DNA of 64,000 nt from Robertmurraya sp047302285 (GTDB lineage: Bacteria > Bacillota > Bacilli > Bacillales > Cytobacillaceae): NCBI RefSeq assembly GCF_047302285.1, contig NZ_CP154845.1, forward strand, positions 3,410,001-3,474,000, read 5' to 3'. Below the pieces are notes generated by a model. It ran no database searches, was not told the DNA's origin, and was given only the letters and a program-made list of their open reading frames with translations. Each line of letters opens with the position of its first letter. The stretch's first letter is position 1. Made by a program: the position numbers and the translations under genes. This document shows, piece by piece, positions 37,169-45,135 of this stretch.

Positions 37169-37528
37169 ATGACTAGAATCCCTGAAGAAGATCGGGATAT
37201 CATTGAAAAGGCGATATACTTGCCCATGGTCCTCACCATTTTAAATCGAGATTTAACGATTGTGAATCAAACTCCATTTAAGCTTAAACAGCCTTATTTA
37301 AATCTCATTGAAAAATCGATGAAGACCATCCAAACAGAATTAGCGCAAGTAAAAAAATATATGAAACAAAACAATCTAAAAGTATTTGAATTAAAAAGAG
37401 ATGAGGCGTTCACTATGTATACGTTTCTCTACAAAGGCTATGAGGAGCAACATAATTATTTCAACCCGAGAATTCGTAACAAAGTTCAAGAACTGCTAGA
37501 GTTCTATTTGACGCATCTCAGTATTTAG
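37169..37528 (+). CDS. yhjD: YhjD family protein
   Basis: A 119-residue soluble, mostly helical protein with the pattern of Bacillus YhjD: RIPEEDRDIIEKAIYLPMVL, an INQTPFKLK-like turn and a C-terminal NPRIRNKVQELLEFYL helix. No function is known. The ATG at 37169 follows AGAAGGGTG; an in-frame TTG at 37163 has no separate site. It is convergent with comK with only 11 bases between the stops and no clear terminator there. Confidence 0.8.
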   Translation: MTRIPEEDRDIIEKAIYLPMVLTILNRDLTIVNQTPFKLKQPYLNLIEKSMKTIQTELAQVKKYMKQNNLKVFELKRDEAFTMYTFLYKGYEEQHNYFNPRIRNKVQELLEFYLTHLSI

Positions 37529-37539
37529 TATAGTGCAAC

Positions 37540-38094
37540 TTACCAGTCATACTGTTCAGAATCTTCGGCAGCAGCTCGCTGCTTTCGTAACTTGTTCGCA
37601 TAAACAGCTCTTGGAATTAATTCATCATCGTTTTTTGAAAGCTTTGACTTTAACATCATCGTACGAATTAACTGATTTTCAAAAGAACGCGTTGAAATAT
37701 GGATGGGGATATAGCGATTGTTTTGAAACTTAACAATCGTTGTACCGTTAATTTTTCCTTTTTTGTAATCAAGAACATGGTCGTGTGCTACCCATGCACA
37801 TTGAGGATTTTCAGGCGATGCTGTTGGGAAAAGGTAGATAAGTGGGGAAATCGCTATGGGGACTTTATGAGTGGCCCCGATGAGTTTCTTAGTTGCTGCT
37901 TTCCTTCCTTCGTAATTAGATCCAAAACCATAACAGCTTTCTTTTACAAGATCAAATGGTTTAAATGGAGAAATCGTTTCCTCCTCAAGCTCGTAAACTC
38001 TCGAAAAGATTTTCGTCCCGTATTCCATTGGCATCACAATAGCAGTGGAAGAATTGATTTCATACTCCTCAATAATTAACCTTTCATTTTCCAT
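37540..38094 (-). CDS. comK: competence transcription factor ComK
   Basis: A 184-residue homologue of ComK, the master activator of genetic competence genes in B. subtilis. Conserved parts include SCYGFGSNYEGRKAATK, PIAISP, FLFP-like YLFPTASPENPQCAWVAHDHV, and the SFENQLIRTMMLKSKL helix. The C-terminal tail, used for MecA/ClpCP degradation in B. subtilis, is shorter and of different sequence here. The ATG at 38094 follows GAAGGAGATG. It is divergent from a gene for an IDEAL protein, as in B. subtilis, which supports the call. I see no clear pair of K-boxes in its upstream region. Confidence 0.92.
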   Translation of the reverse strand: MENERLIIEEYEINSSTAIVMPMEYGTKIFSRVYELEEETISPFKPFDLVKESCYGFGSNYEGRKAATKKLIGATHKVPIAISPLIYLFPTASPENPQCAWVAHDHVLDYKKGKINGTTIVKFQNNRYIPIHISTRSFENQLIRTMMLKSKLSKNDDELIPRAVYANKLRKQRAAAEDSEQYDW

Positions 38095-38313
38095 TATTTC
38101 ATCTCCTTCAATTAAATTTCTGTGCACTATACGATATGCTAAGGTCGGAACCGGGCCCTAATTCCTATCTTAGCAGTAGAGTTACAGTGCAAACAGCCTA
38201 TCCATTTTCATCATAACCTTCATTTCATGCCTTTTCTATAAATTTCCAAAATGTTCAAAAATTAGTCATAATTCCCTATACGAATTATTTTTCTAAATTT
38301 TAAAAAAATTCTG

Positions 38314-38342
38314 TTGATAACTATACAGAAATCCTATATAAT
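38314..38342 (+). promoter_or_regulatory. sigma-A promoter of the IDEAL gene
   Basis: TTGATA (38314-38319), a 17-base spacer and a perfect TATAAT (38337-38342). Confidence 0.8.
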
Positions 38343-38369
38343 ATCAAAAAGGCATCAGAGGTGATTTCG

Positions 38370-38606
38370 ATGAAAGAAAAATCTTATACAGAGTTAATGA
38401 AATCCGGTGCAATGAATCCCAAAAGGGCAAAGGAAGCATTCATGTTAAACTTATACGTCGATATGATTTTATCTGAAGCATTGTTAAAATCTGAGAAGGA
38501 AAAATTGTCCTTACAAATCGATCAGGCTATTGACAAGAAAGATAAAAAAACCTTCCTGAAGCTCTCCACACAGTATATAGAGCTCAACCAAAGGTTCGGA
38601 ACTTAA
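38370..38606 (+). CDS. IDEAL domain protein (YhzC-like)
   Basis: A 78-residue protein whose C-terminal half is an IDEAL domain (LYVDMILSEALLKSEKEKL, then IDQAIDKKDKKTFLKLS). The domain is found in small Bacillus proteins, among them YhzC next to comK, and has no settled function. The ATG at 38370 has GAGGTG six bases upstream. It is transcribed alone from a near-perfect sigma-A promoter and ends at a GC-rich terminator. Confidence 0.85.
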   Translation: MKEKSYTELMKSGAMNPKRAKEAFMLNLYVDMILSEALLKSEKEKLSLQIDQAIDKKDKKTFLKLSTQYIELNQRFGT

Positions 38607-38620
38607 TATTTATGTAGCCT

Positions 38621-38655
38621 CCCCGCTAAAACTAGCGGGGAATACTTTTGTTTTC
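38621..38655 (+). terminator. terminator of the IDEAL gene
   Basis: CCCCGCTA and TAGCGGGG arms with a four-base loop, then a T-rich tail. Confidence 0.85.
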
Positions 38656-38710
38656 AAATCAAAAAGAGCGTGCGAATTTGGACTCTCCGAGCTACTAAAA
38701 TGCTGAGACT

Positions 38711-38735
38711 GTCCGAATAAAAGCGGGATTCGGAC
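38711..38735. repeat. GTCCGAAT hairpin
   Basis: GTCCGAAT and ATTCGGAC arms, the same sequence as the core of the terminator 48 bases downstream. There is no T-run. A related but looser copy (gcgaatttggac) lies at about 38673. Confidence 0.5.
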
Positions 38736-38758
38736 TGGACGAGCTTCTTACTTCAAAA

Positions 38759-38792
38759 GGCTGTCCGAATAAACACGCCAATTCGGACAGCC
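38759..38792 (-). terminator. terminator of the M48 protease gene
   Basis: Perfect 12-bp stem GGCTGTCCGAAT with its complement around a ten-base loop; TTTTG follows on the minus strand. Confidence 0.8.
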
Positions 38793-38799
38793 CCATTCT

Positions 38800-40080
38800 T
38801 TAATCCTCGCTCTGATTCCGCTTCTTAATCTCATACTCTTCAATCATCGTAATTCGCTCGAGCATCGTTGGATGGCCGTAGCGGAAGATTTTCACTAACA
38901 GCGGCGGATTCACTTGGCTAAGCCCTGCCCTGCTTAATTCCTGAAAAGTTTCGATCGCCGCCTCTGAATTTCCAGTCATTTCAATAGCGTAGCGATCGGC
39001 CCTCGTCTCCTGATACCTGGAAACAAGATTTGAAAATGGACTTGATACGAACATCAGCATCGACAACAGCATAAGAAAAAGTGGGAAAGAGCGAATGTCA
39101 TGCACTGCAGGAATTTTCAATGCCTCTCCCCATCTGTTCACAACCAAATGCATGAGACGATGGACCAAATACAAACCTAGTAATGATAAAAGCATGTACC
39201 CTGCTATCCCGATATAGAGATGCTTTTCCACATAATGGGCCATTTCATGAGCCATTATAAATAAAATTTGCTCATCGTTTAAGCGATTTAAGGTTGTATC
39301 CCATAGAACAATACGAGAATTAGAACCAATTCCAGTCACATATGCATTTAATGCATTCGTCTTTTCCGCCATATTCACTTCAAATACATGCTCTGAAGGA
39401 ATATTTGCCTCACTCGCAAGCTCTAAAATTTTCTGTTCTAACTCTTTATCCTTTAGTGGATAAAAATCATTATATAAAGGATCAATCACGACAGGCTGTA
39501 GGAACATCATAAAAAGAGTAAAAGGAACCGACAATAACCATGCATACAGCCACCATCTCTTTTGACTTTTTTTCATGAGCCAATAAAGAACGGCAACAAT
39601 GATGAACATCGTTCCAAAATTAATCCAGAAATCAATCAGCTCGTCCTTCATCCATGATGAAAATGATTGGGTTGAAATATTATACGATTTTGATAAAGAA
39701 TAGCTAATATAACTTAATGGAAAAGTAGCTACAAAGGCCAAAAAAGTTAACCAAATCGTATAGATGGCGGTCTGAACAACCTTATACTTTGAAGACTGTC
39801 CTGCCCATTTCTTAAAGGCACCAGAAAGTCCTGCCAAAAGAACAAATAAATAAAAGAGCCATTCAAAAGGTGTGCTCAAGAAAAATAATAAGTTCCTTAT
39901 TTTCGAATATTCTTCGCTCAACATGAGCTCTCGTCCATTTAAAAATGTCGCCGGATCCGCTTTTGTCCCTTCATATTCAAATGGCAAGCTCGCATCAGCA
40001 AAATAGAATAAATACCAATAAAAAAACAGTCCATAGAGAATATAGGCAATGATTCCATATAGACCAATTTTTCTCGCCAT
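38800..40080 (-). CDS. yhfN: M48 family membrane metalloprotease (Ste24/YhfN-like)
   Basis: A 426-residue zinc protease of the CAAX-protease (Ste24) type. About seven hydrophobic segments surround the active site HEMAH (278-282) and the downstream glutamate in YQETRADRYA. The NALNAYVTG motif before it is typical. Long form with several N-terminal membrane helices, as YhfN of B. subtilis, rather than short HtpX. It probably acts on membrane or membrane-associated proteins. The ATG follows GGGGGAG. It is transcribed alone. Confidence 0.87.
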   Translation of the reverse strand: MARKIGLYGIIAYILYGLFFYWYLFYFADASLPFEYEGTKADPATFLNGRELMLSEEYSKIRNLLFFLSTPFEWLFYLFVLLAGLSGAFKKWAGQSSKYKVVQTAIYTIWLTFLAFVATFPLSYISYSLSKSYNISTQSFSSWMKDELIDFWINFGTMFIIVAVLYWLMKKSQKRWWLYAWLLSVPFTLFMMFLQPVVIDPLYNDFYPLKDKELEQKILELASEANIPSEHVFEVNMAEKTNALNAYVTGIGSNSRIVLWDTTLNRLNDEQILFIMAHEMAHYVEKHLYIGIAGYMLLSLLGLYLVHRLMHLVVNRWGEALKIPAVHDIRSFPLFLMLLSMLMFVSSPFSNLVSRYQETRADRYAIEMTGNSEAAIETFQELSRAGLSQVNPPLLVKIFRYGHPTMLERITMIEEYEIKKRNQSED

Positions 40081-40238
40081 GACACTCCCCCTTCACGTTG
40101 TTTAACCGTTATTGGTACAACCTCTCTATTATCATTTTAGTAGTAAAAATAACATTTAGAACCGAGACTTTCCTATTATCATCTCAAAATTTTCAAATCA
40201 TACGCTAAACAGCATGTAAAGGAAGAACATTTTTCAGC

Positions 40239-40544
40239 CTAAAAAAATAAAGAATATAGTGATAGAACAGCAATCGAACCTAAGACGACGACAATCACGT
40301 TAGCACCGAGGAAGGCAATCCCAAACGCCACAGCCGCTCCCAGCACTCCATACCAAATGTCCTCTTGTATAAAAAGGATTCCAGGGAAAATCAGTGCTCC
40401 TAATGTTGCATAAGGGACGTTTCTTAAAACACTTTGAAGAAATTCAGGCAACTCCTTCCCACGAAAAAGAACAAATGGCAGCATCCTCGGAATGAAAGTG
40501 ACAACTCCCATGCCAATAATCATCCATACGATTTCACTTTTCAT
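40239..40544 (-). CDS. azlD: AzlD-like branched-chain amino acid exporter subunit
   Basis: A 101-residue membrane protein with three to four helices and the AzlD-type motif TFIPRMLPFVLF and SVLRNVPYATLGALIFPGIL. With AzlC it forms a branched-chain amino acid exporter. The ATG at 40544 has GGGGGATGGAGA upstream and overlaps the azlC stop by 11 bases; the longer frame lacks a site. Confidence 0.9.
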   Translation of the reverse strand: MKSEIVWMIIGMGVVTFIPRMLPFVLFRGKELPEFLQSVLRNVPYATLGALIFPGILFIQEDIWYGVLGAAVAFGIAFLGANVIVVVLGSIAVLSLYSLFF

Positions 40545-41265
40545 TCTCCATCCCCCTTTCTTTTCCCTTAACAAATACAAGCCATTCTACTATGACCGCA
40601 GAGAGAAGGGTTGCGACAACAATCGCCCAGCCTGTCGATAAAGCATTTGTGACGGTAAAAACAGTATTAAATAGAGCGGCTAAAACAGCTAAATAAACCA
40701 CTTTCATTCCCTTCTTCATAGATGGTACTAACAGTCCGACGAACATTGCGTAAAGAGCGACCGACATTCCTTCTTGAAACGTTTTTGGTAAGCTTGATCC
40801 TACGATATAGCCCACCCCAGAAAAAACACCCCAACTTAAATAGGCGATCATGTTGAGACCAAACATGTAGCCAGCTGAAACAGTACCTTCTTTTACAGCA
40901 GCAACTGAGAACGTCTCATCAGTAATCCCAAAAGCATAGCCCGCTTTTATCAATGGTGGCTCCTCTTCACTTTTTTCATTTAAGGAAGCAGCCATCAAAA
41001 AATGGCGGATATTCACAATAAACGTTGTTAAAACAATTTCAAATGTACCAGTTCCTAAAGTCAATAGACTAAGAGATATGTATTGTGCCGCTCCTGCATA
41101 AACGACCAAACTCATTAAAAGTGTCTCGCCAAGCGATAGCCCTGTCGTTTTCGCTAATAAGCCAAAAGTTAAAGCTACTGGAAAATAACCAATTGCAATC
41201 GTAACCCCTGCTTGAAAGCCCCTGCGGAATTCAGTTCCCGATTTATTTAACGCCATTTCAGACAT
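40534..41265 (-). CDS. azlC: AzlC-like branched-chain amino acid exporter subunit
   Basis: A 243-residue membrane protein with about six to eight helices and the family's FRRGFQAGVTIAIGYFPVALTFG start, VYAGAAQYISLSLL and NIRHFLMAASL. Pairs with AzlD. The ATG at 41265 has GGAGG seven bases upstream; the frame runs on to 41358, but that part overlaps the divergent promoter region. It is probably controlled by the divergent XRE-cupin regulator. Confidence 0.9.
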   Translation of the reverse strand: MSEMALNKSGTEFRRGFQAGVTIAIGYFPVALTFGLLAKTTGLSLGETLLMSLVVYAGAAQYISLSLLTLGTGTFEIVLTTFIVNIRHFLMAASLNEKSEEEPPLIKAGYAFGITDETFSVAAVKEGTVSAGYMFGLNMIAYLSWGVFSGVGYIVGSSLPKTFQEGMSVALYAMFVGLLVPSMKKGMKVVYLAVLAALFNTVFTVTNALSTGWAIVVATLLSAVIVEWLVFVKGKERGMENEK

Positions 41266-41292
41266 GATTCCAACCTCCTGCTCCCCATTCTG

Positions 41293-41350
41293 TTGCATAA
41301 AACCTTCGAAATTGATAAAATATATTATACATACGTGCGTTATATTATAC
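41293..41350. promoter_or_regulatory. divergent promoters and direct-repeat operator, azlC/regulator
   Basis: For azlC (minus): TTGTAT, 17 bases, TATAAT, within 41351-41323. For the regulator (plus): TTGCAT at 41293-41298, 17 bases, TAAAAT at 41316-41321. TATATTATAC occurs twice, at 41321 and 41341, a step of 20 bp, and covers the azlC promoter elements, so it is a likely operator for the XRE regulator. Confidence 0.55.
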
Positions 41351-41368
41351 AATAGCACAGGAGGAAAA

Positions 41369-41920
41369 ATGGAAAATATTCAAAAAAATATTGGAGATAA
41401 TTTAAAGGGTATTCGAAAAAATCGTGGTTACAGTTTAGATCATGTTGCAGAATTAACAGGAGTAAGCAAGGCGATGCTCGGTCAAATTGAAAGAGGAGAT
41501 TCTAACCCAACCGTTTCAACCTTATGGAAAATTGCGAGAGGACTACAAATTTCCTTCTCCTCTTTGATTCAAGAGGAATCTTCAAACATTATGGTCGTTA
41601 AGCAAGAGAGTATTGTTCCCGTGACCGAGAACGATGACAACTATCGAGTCTATTCCATTTTCCCATTTGATCCCCGAAAAAAGTTTGAAATTTTCACTGT
41701 GGAGATTGAACGTGGATGCACTCATATGTCGGAGAAACATAATGAAGGTCTCGAAGAATATATCACGATTATCAACGGCGAACTTGAATTATTAATCGGT
41801 GAGGAAAGCTTCAATCTTGCACAAGGTGACTCCATCCGCTTTCTTGCCAATAAAACTCATACGTACAAAAACAGCACCAACGAACTCACAACCTACCAAT
41901 TGGTCATGCACTATCCATAA
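41369..41920 (+). CDS. XRE family regulator with cupin domain
   Basis: A 183-residue one-component regulator: an XRE helix-turn-helix (about 8-63, LTGVSKAMLGQIERGDSNPTVSTLWKIA) and a C-terminal cupin (about 105-180, GLEEYITIINGELELLIG and LAQGDSIRFLANKTHTYKN) that should bind a small ligand. Proteins of this kind often sit next to azlCD and sense amino acids. The ATG at 41369 follows AGGAGG. It is divergent from azlC and probably represses or activates it. Confidence 0.9.
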   Translation: MENIQKNIGDNLKGIRKNRGYSLDHVAELTGVSKAMLGQIERGDSNPTVSTLWKIARGLQISFSSLIQEESSNIMVVKQESIVPVTENDDNYRVYSIFPFDPRKKFEIFTVEIERGCTHMSEKHNEGLEEYITIINGELELLIGEESFNLAQGDSIRFLANKTHTYKNSTNELTTYQLVMHYP

Positions 41921-41923
41921 CAT

Positions 41924-41961
41924 AATGAAGTGCTGTCACATGAGTTAGACAGCACTTCATT
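41924..41961. terminator. bidirectional terminator
   Basis: A perfect 14-bp stem (AATGAAGTGCTGTC and its complement) with a ten-base loop between the convergent regulator and ABC ATPase genes. Confidence 0.75.
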
Positions 41962-41969
41962 CCACTAGT

Positions 41970-42764
41970 TTAAATTAATACCGCACGATCATTGCTCATT
42001 TTTTCTCCACGAATACGCTGGAACTCCTCAAGCAGTTTTTCTACCGTTAACTGCTGCTTTTGCCCTTCATCCGCTTGGAAAATAATTTGACCCTTATCCA
42101 TCATAATGAGCCGGTTTCCTAGCTCCAATGCTTGCTCCATATTATGCGTAACCATTAAAGTCGTCAGTTTAAACTCTGCAACAATTTCTTTCGTTAAGTT
42201 CGTAATAAGCTCTGCTCGGGATGGGTCAAGCGCCGCAGTATGCTCATCTAATAGTAAAATTTTCGGTTCCGTAAAAGTAGCCATTAATAAAGATAGAGCT
42301 TGGCGCTCCCCACCGGAAAGAAGACCAACCTTTGCCTCAAGACGATTTTCTAAGCCTAGATGAAGAATTTCGAGCTTTTCTTTAAAAAATTCCCTTTTCT
42401 TTTTCGACACACCACTACGTAGTCCACGTGTTCGTGTTCTTGCATAAGCAAGCGCTAAGTTTTCTTCAATCGTCATCGATGGAGCAGTACCTGCCATTGG
42501 ATCCTGAAAGACACGACCGATTAATTTTGAACGTCGATGTTCTTTTTCTGTCGTGACATCTTTGCCATCAATTTTCACGACTCCAAGATCAGGTATAAGC
42601 TTACCAGAAATCATATTCATTAGCGTCGATTTACCTGCTCCATTGCTTCCGATAACGGTCACGAAATCACCTGGCTCAAGGACGAGATTGACATGGTCGA
42701 GGGCCGTTTTTTCATCGGGCGTCCCTTCATTAAATACTTTATAAATCTGATTTAATTGCAGCAA
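41970..42764 (-). CDS. ABC transporter ATPase of an ABC_sub_bind-type importer
   Basis: A 264-residue ATPase with Walker A GSNGAGKST, GRVFQDPMAGTAPSMT, signature LLSGGERQAL, Walker B ILLLDEHTAALD and the switch histidine in VTHNM. Walker B has EH where most ABC importers have EP. It is the ATPase partner of the permease and lipoprotein upstream. The start is uncertain: I prefer the TTG at 42764 (GGTG six bases before); the frame continues to 42791, inside the permease gene. It overlaps the permease end by 26 bases. Confidence 0.87.
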   Translation of the reverse strand: MLQLNQIYKVFNEGTPDEKTALDHVNLVLEPGDFVTVIGSNGAGKSTLMNMISGKLIPDLGVVKIDGKDVTTEKEHRRSKLIGRVFQDPMAGTAPSMTIEENLALAYARTRTRGLRSGVSKKKREFFKEKLEILHLGLENRLEAKVGLLSGGERQALSLLMATFTEPKILLLDEHTAALDPSRAELITNLTKEIVAEFKLTTLMVTHNMEQALELGNRLIMMDKGQIIFQADEGQKQQLTVEKLLEEFQRIRGEKMSNDRAVLI

Positions 42765-43767
42765 GGCTTTCACCACTCTTCTCTTTCGCATTTATTTTTT
42801 GTTTCGATGCTAATAAACGCTTTTTCTTTTTTTGCTTTTCTCTTTGTAGGTCGATGATTTTTGGAATGACGAGGGCCGCCACCACAATAAAGGCCGTAAT
42901 AAGCTTCATATCCCCTGTCTCCAAAAACTCAACCCTTAAAGCGAGGGAGACAATAATTCTGTATAAAATTGCTCCACCGATGACAGCGAAAGTGGCTCTC
43001 ACAATCGTCTTCGCCCCAAAAACAGCCTCCCCGATAATAACAGATGCGAGTCCTATCACGATCATTCCAATTCCCATCCCTACATCACTGAAACCGCTAT
43101 ACTGACCGACTAAGGCACCAGATAACGCAACAAGTGCATTTGAAAGTCCTAGGCCAAGAACCTTCAAATGATCCGTATTTGCCGAAAAGCTACGAATCAT
43201 CGTTTCATTATCACCGGTTGCACGAATGGCTAAGCCAATATCAGTTTTTAAGAAGCGGTCGATCAATACCTTCACGACAAACGCAAGAATAAGCATAATG
43301 ATTAGGATGCCCCATGTTTTTGGAATAAAGTTTGAGAGCCCGATAGAATGAAATAATGATTGCATCGCATCATCTATTTTTAAACTCTTCCAAAAATCAG
43401 TCATTTGTGTGATCAGTGTGTCTTGATTCAACATGGAAATATTCGATTTCCCCATAATTCTCAAGTTAATTGAATACAAAGCAATCATCATTAAAATTCC
43501 TGAAAGCAAAGGATTAATTTTCCCCTTTGTATGAAGAAGACCTGTTATACATCCCGCCAAAAAGCCTGCAATCGTCGCTAATAATGTCGCGAGAAGAGGA
43601 TTCGTTCCTCCAATAATGAGAACAGCCGCTACTGAAGCTCCCGTTACAAAACTTCCATCCACCGTAAGATCAGGAAAATCTAGTATTCTAAATGATAGAT
43701 AAACTCCCAAAGCCATGAGGGCATACATTGCACCTGCTTCAACAGAACCAAAGATAGCAGTAAACAT
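42739..43767 (-). CDS. ABC transporter permease of an ABC_sub_bind-type importer
   Basis: A 342-residue permease of the BPD_transp_2 type with eight to ten membrane segments. Visible features are ALMALGVYLSFRILDFPDLTVDGSF near the start, GLLHTKGKINPLLSGILMMIALYSINLRIMG and the IRATGDNETMIRSFSAN coupling loop. A long lysine-rich tail follows the last helix. This family includes TrpY of the TrpXYZ tryptophan importer of streptococci; the substrate here is inferred only as an amino acid or similar small molecule. The start follows GAAAGGAAG. Confidence 0.88.
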   Translation of the reverse strand: MFTAIFGSVEAGAMYALMALGVYLSFRILDFPDLTVDGSFVTGASVAAVLIIGGTNPLLATLLATIAGFLAGCITGLLHTKGKINPLLSGILMMIALYSINLRIMGKSNISMLNQDTLITQMTDFWKSLKIDDAMQSLFHSIGLSNFIPKTWGILIIMLILAFVVKVLIDRFLKTDIGLAIRATGDNETMIRSFSANTDHLKVLGLGLSNALVALSGALVGQYSGFSDVGMGIGMIVIGLASVIIGEAVFGAKTIVRATFAVIGGAILYRIIVSLALRVEFLETGDMKLITAFIVVAALVIPKIIDLQREKQKKKKRLLASKQKINAKEKSGESLAAIKSDL

Positions 43768-43841
43768 AAAATCTTCCTTTCAATAGAAAAGCGTAAGCGC
43801 CTTGCTCGACGATTCTCTAAGTTAAATCTATAGACAAGCCA

Positions 43842-43871
43842 AGGGCTTCTCCATTTTGTAGAAGCCCTTCA
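43842..43871 (-). other. intercistronic hairpin after the binding-protein gene
   Basis: AAGGGCTTCT and AGAAGCCCTT arms with a nine- to ten-base loop, without T-run on either side. It lies 15 bases past the binding-protein stop and may protect its mRNA end. Confidence 0.6.
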
Positions 43872-43885
43872 AGTTACCGACTTAC

Positions 43886-44887
43886 TTACTCTAAAATTTG
43901 CGCAATATCATTCCATTCTTCTTTCAATTCAACATTCATTTCTTCTGCTGCTTTCTTGTTGATCACAAGGTTAACCTCTGTTGGGTATTGTGCAGGTATT
44001 TCGGCTGCAGTCTTTTCACCTTTTAGAATTTGAACAGCCATTTTTCCGGCTTCATAGCCAATTGCTTCATAAGAGATCCCAAAAGCAGCAAACGCTCCTT
44101 TTTCAACTGAATCTGTTTCACCAACGAATAATGGGATATCATTTTCATTTGAAACTTGGATGACGGCATCAAGGGCCGACACTACAGTATTATCCGTGAT
44201 GATGTAAATAGCATCTACCTTTCCAATTAAAGACTCAGCTGCTTGTTTAACATCTGCTGAAGTCGCCACTGATCTTTCTACTAATTCAACATCTGTACCT
44301 TCTAATGCCGTTTTCATTTCTTCAATCTGTACAGTTGAATTTTGTTCACCTGTGTTATAAATCGTTCCAATTGATTTTGCTCCGTAATCTTCGACAATGA
44401 ACTTAACCGTACTTGGAATAGCATCAGGATACATATCACTTGTTCCCGTCACATTGCCTCCTGGCTCTTCAAAAGATGCAATTAACTCTGCTCCAACCGG
44501 ATCTGTGACAGATGTAAATACAATCGGAATATCAGTCGTTGCATTTAAAGCACTTTGGGCCGTTGGCGTCGCATTGGCAAAAATTAAATCGACTTGATCG
44601 CCCACAAAGTTAGTGGCAATCGTTTGTGCGTTTGTAATTTCTCCTTGTGCATTTTGATCATCATATTCAACTTTTAATCCCGCTTCCTCAATTGCTTTTT
44701 TAAATCCAGCCGTCGCTGCATCAAGAGAAGGATGGGCTACAATTTGGGTAACCCCAATTTTATATGTTTTTTCAGAATCCCCACTTCCACCTTCTCCACC
44801 GTTAGATTCTTCTGTAGAGCCACAACCACTCAAAATAAGTGCTCCGAGCATGCCAACAGCAGCTACCGATTTCAACTTTTTCAACAT
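43886..44887 (-). CDS. ABC_sub_bind (TrpX-like) substrate-binding lipoprotein
   Basis: A 333-residue lipoprotein. The signal peptide (KKLKSVAAVGMLGALILSGC) ends in lipobox LSGC at Cys22 and is followed by a Gly/Glu/Ser linker, then a two-lobed ABC_sub_bind domain: YKIGVTQIVAHPSLDAATAGF, LIFANATPTAQSALNAT, IPIVFTSVTDPVGAELI and GTIYNTGEQNS, all typical of this family (DUF534). It captures substrate for the permease and ATPase downstream. The ATG follows GGGGGAAC. A sigma-A promoter and a CodY-like box lie upstream. Confidence 0.9.
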   Translation of the reverse strand: MLKKLKSVAAVGMLGALILSGCGSTEESNGGEGGSGDSEKTYKIGVTQIVAHPSLDAATAGFKKAIEEAGLKVEYDDQNAQGEITNAQTIATNFVGDQVDLIFANATPTAQSALNATTDIPIVFTSVTDPVGAELIASFEEPGGNVTGTSDMYPDAIPSTVKFIVEDYGAKSIGTIYNTGEQNSTVQIEEMKTALEGTDVELVERSVATSADVKQAAESLIGKVDAIYIITDNTVVSALDAVIQVSNENDIPLFVGETDSVEKGAFAAFGISYEAIGYEAGKMAVQILKGEKTAAEIPAQYPTEVNLVINKKAAEEMNVELKEEWNDIAQILE

Positions 44888-44904
44888 TGTAATGTTCCCC
44901 CATT

Positions 44905-44945
44905 TTCTTATACTTTTACACTTTTTAGCTTTTATGCTTTTATGC
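44905..44945 (-). repeat. tandem 8-mer tract in the leader of the ABC_sub_bind operon
   Basis: On the minus strand five imperfect units of about eight bases follow one another: CATAAAAG, CATAAAAG, CTAAAAAG, TGTAAAAG, TATAAGAA. They lie between the promoter and the ribosome-binding site. Confidence 0.55.
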
Positions 44946-44969
44946 GCTAAATAATAATATTTAACTAGA

Positions 44970-44999
44970 ATTATATAATTACCTTCTATAGTATTTCAA
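44970..44999 (-). promoter_or_regulatory. sigma-A-type promoter of the ABC_sub_bind operon
   Basis: On the minus strand TTGAAA (44999-44994), an 18-base spacer and a perfect TATAAT (44975-44970). Confidence 0.65.
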
Positions 45000-45020
45000 G
45001 TCTTTTTACGCAAAGTTGAA

Positions 45021-45035
45021 AATTTTTTGAAAATA
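45021..45035. promoter_or_regulatory. CodY-like box upstream of the ABC_sub_bind promoter
   Basis: AATTTTTTGAAAATA matches AATTTTCWGAAAATT at 13 of 15 positions; it ends about 22 bases upstream of the -35. Confidence 0.45.
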
Positions 45036-45095
45036 ACTTTTCATTTGTTACAAAATGATCTTTTCAAACGAAGAAATCAGCCTCGTCTGAAAAAT

Positions 45096-45130
45096 AAAAA
45101 AGTCCAATCCACTTAGGAATTGAACTTTTT
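45096..45130 (-). terminator. terminator of lcfB
   Basis: Imperfect stem AAAGTTCAATTCC with GGATTGGACTTT and a T6 run on the minus strand, just after the lcfB stop. Confidence 0.8.
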
Positions 45131-45135
45131 CCAAT

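Noticed and set aside
38095..38360. K-boxes (AAAA-N5-TTTT pairs) for comK autoactivation
   Set aside because: The region is AT-rich but I could not find two boxes with the accepted spacing.
38711..38735. Second terminator for the M48 protease gene
   Set aside because: The hairpin has no T-run and follows an already complete terminator, so it is treated as repeat.
43842..43871. Terminator between binding-protein and permease genes
   Set aside because: The stem is good but no T-run follows on either strand, so it is listed as an intercistronic hairpin only.
44888..45095. T-box or tryptophan riboswitch-like leader for the TrpX-like operon
   Set aside because: No T-box core sequence or terminator/antiterminator pair is seen; the leader is an A-rich unstructured tract.
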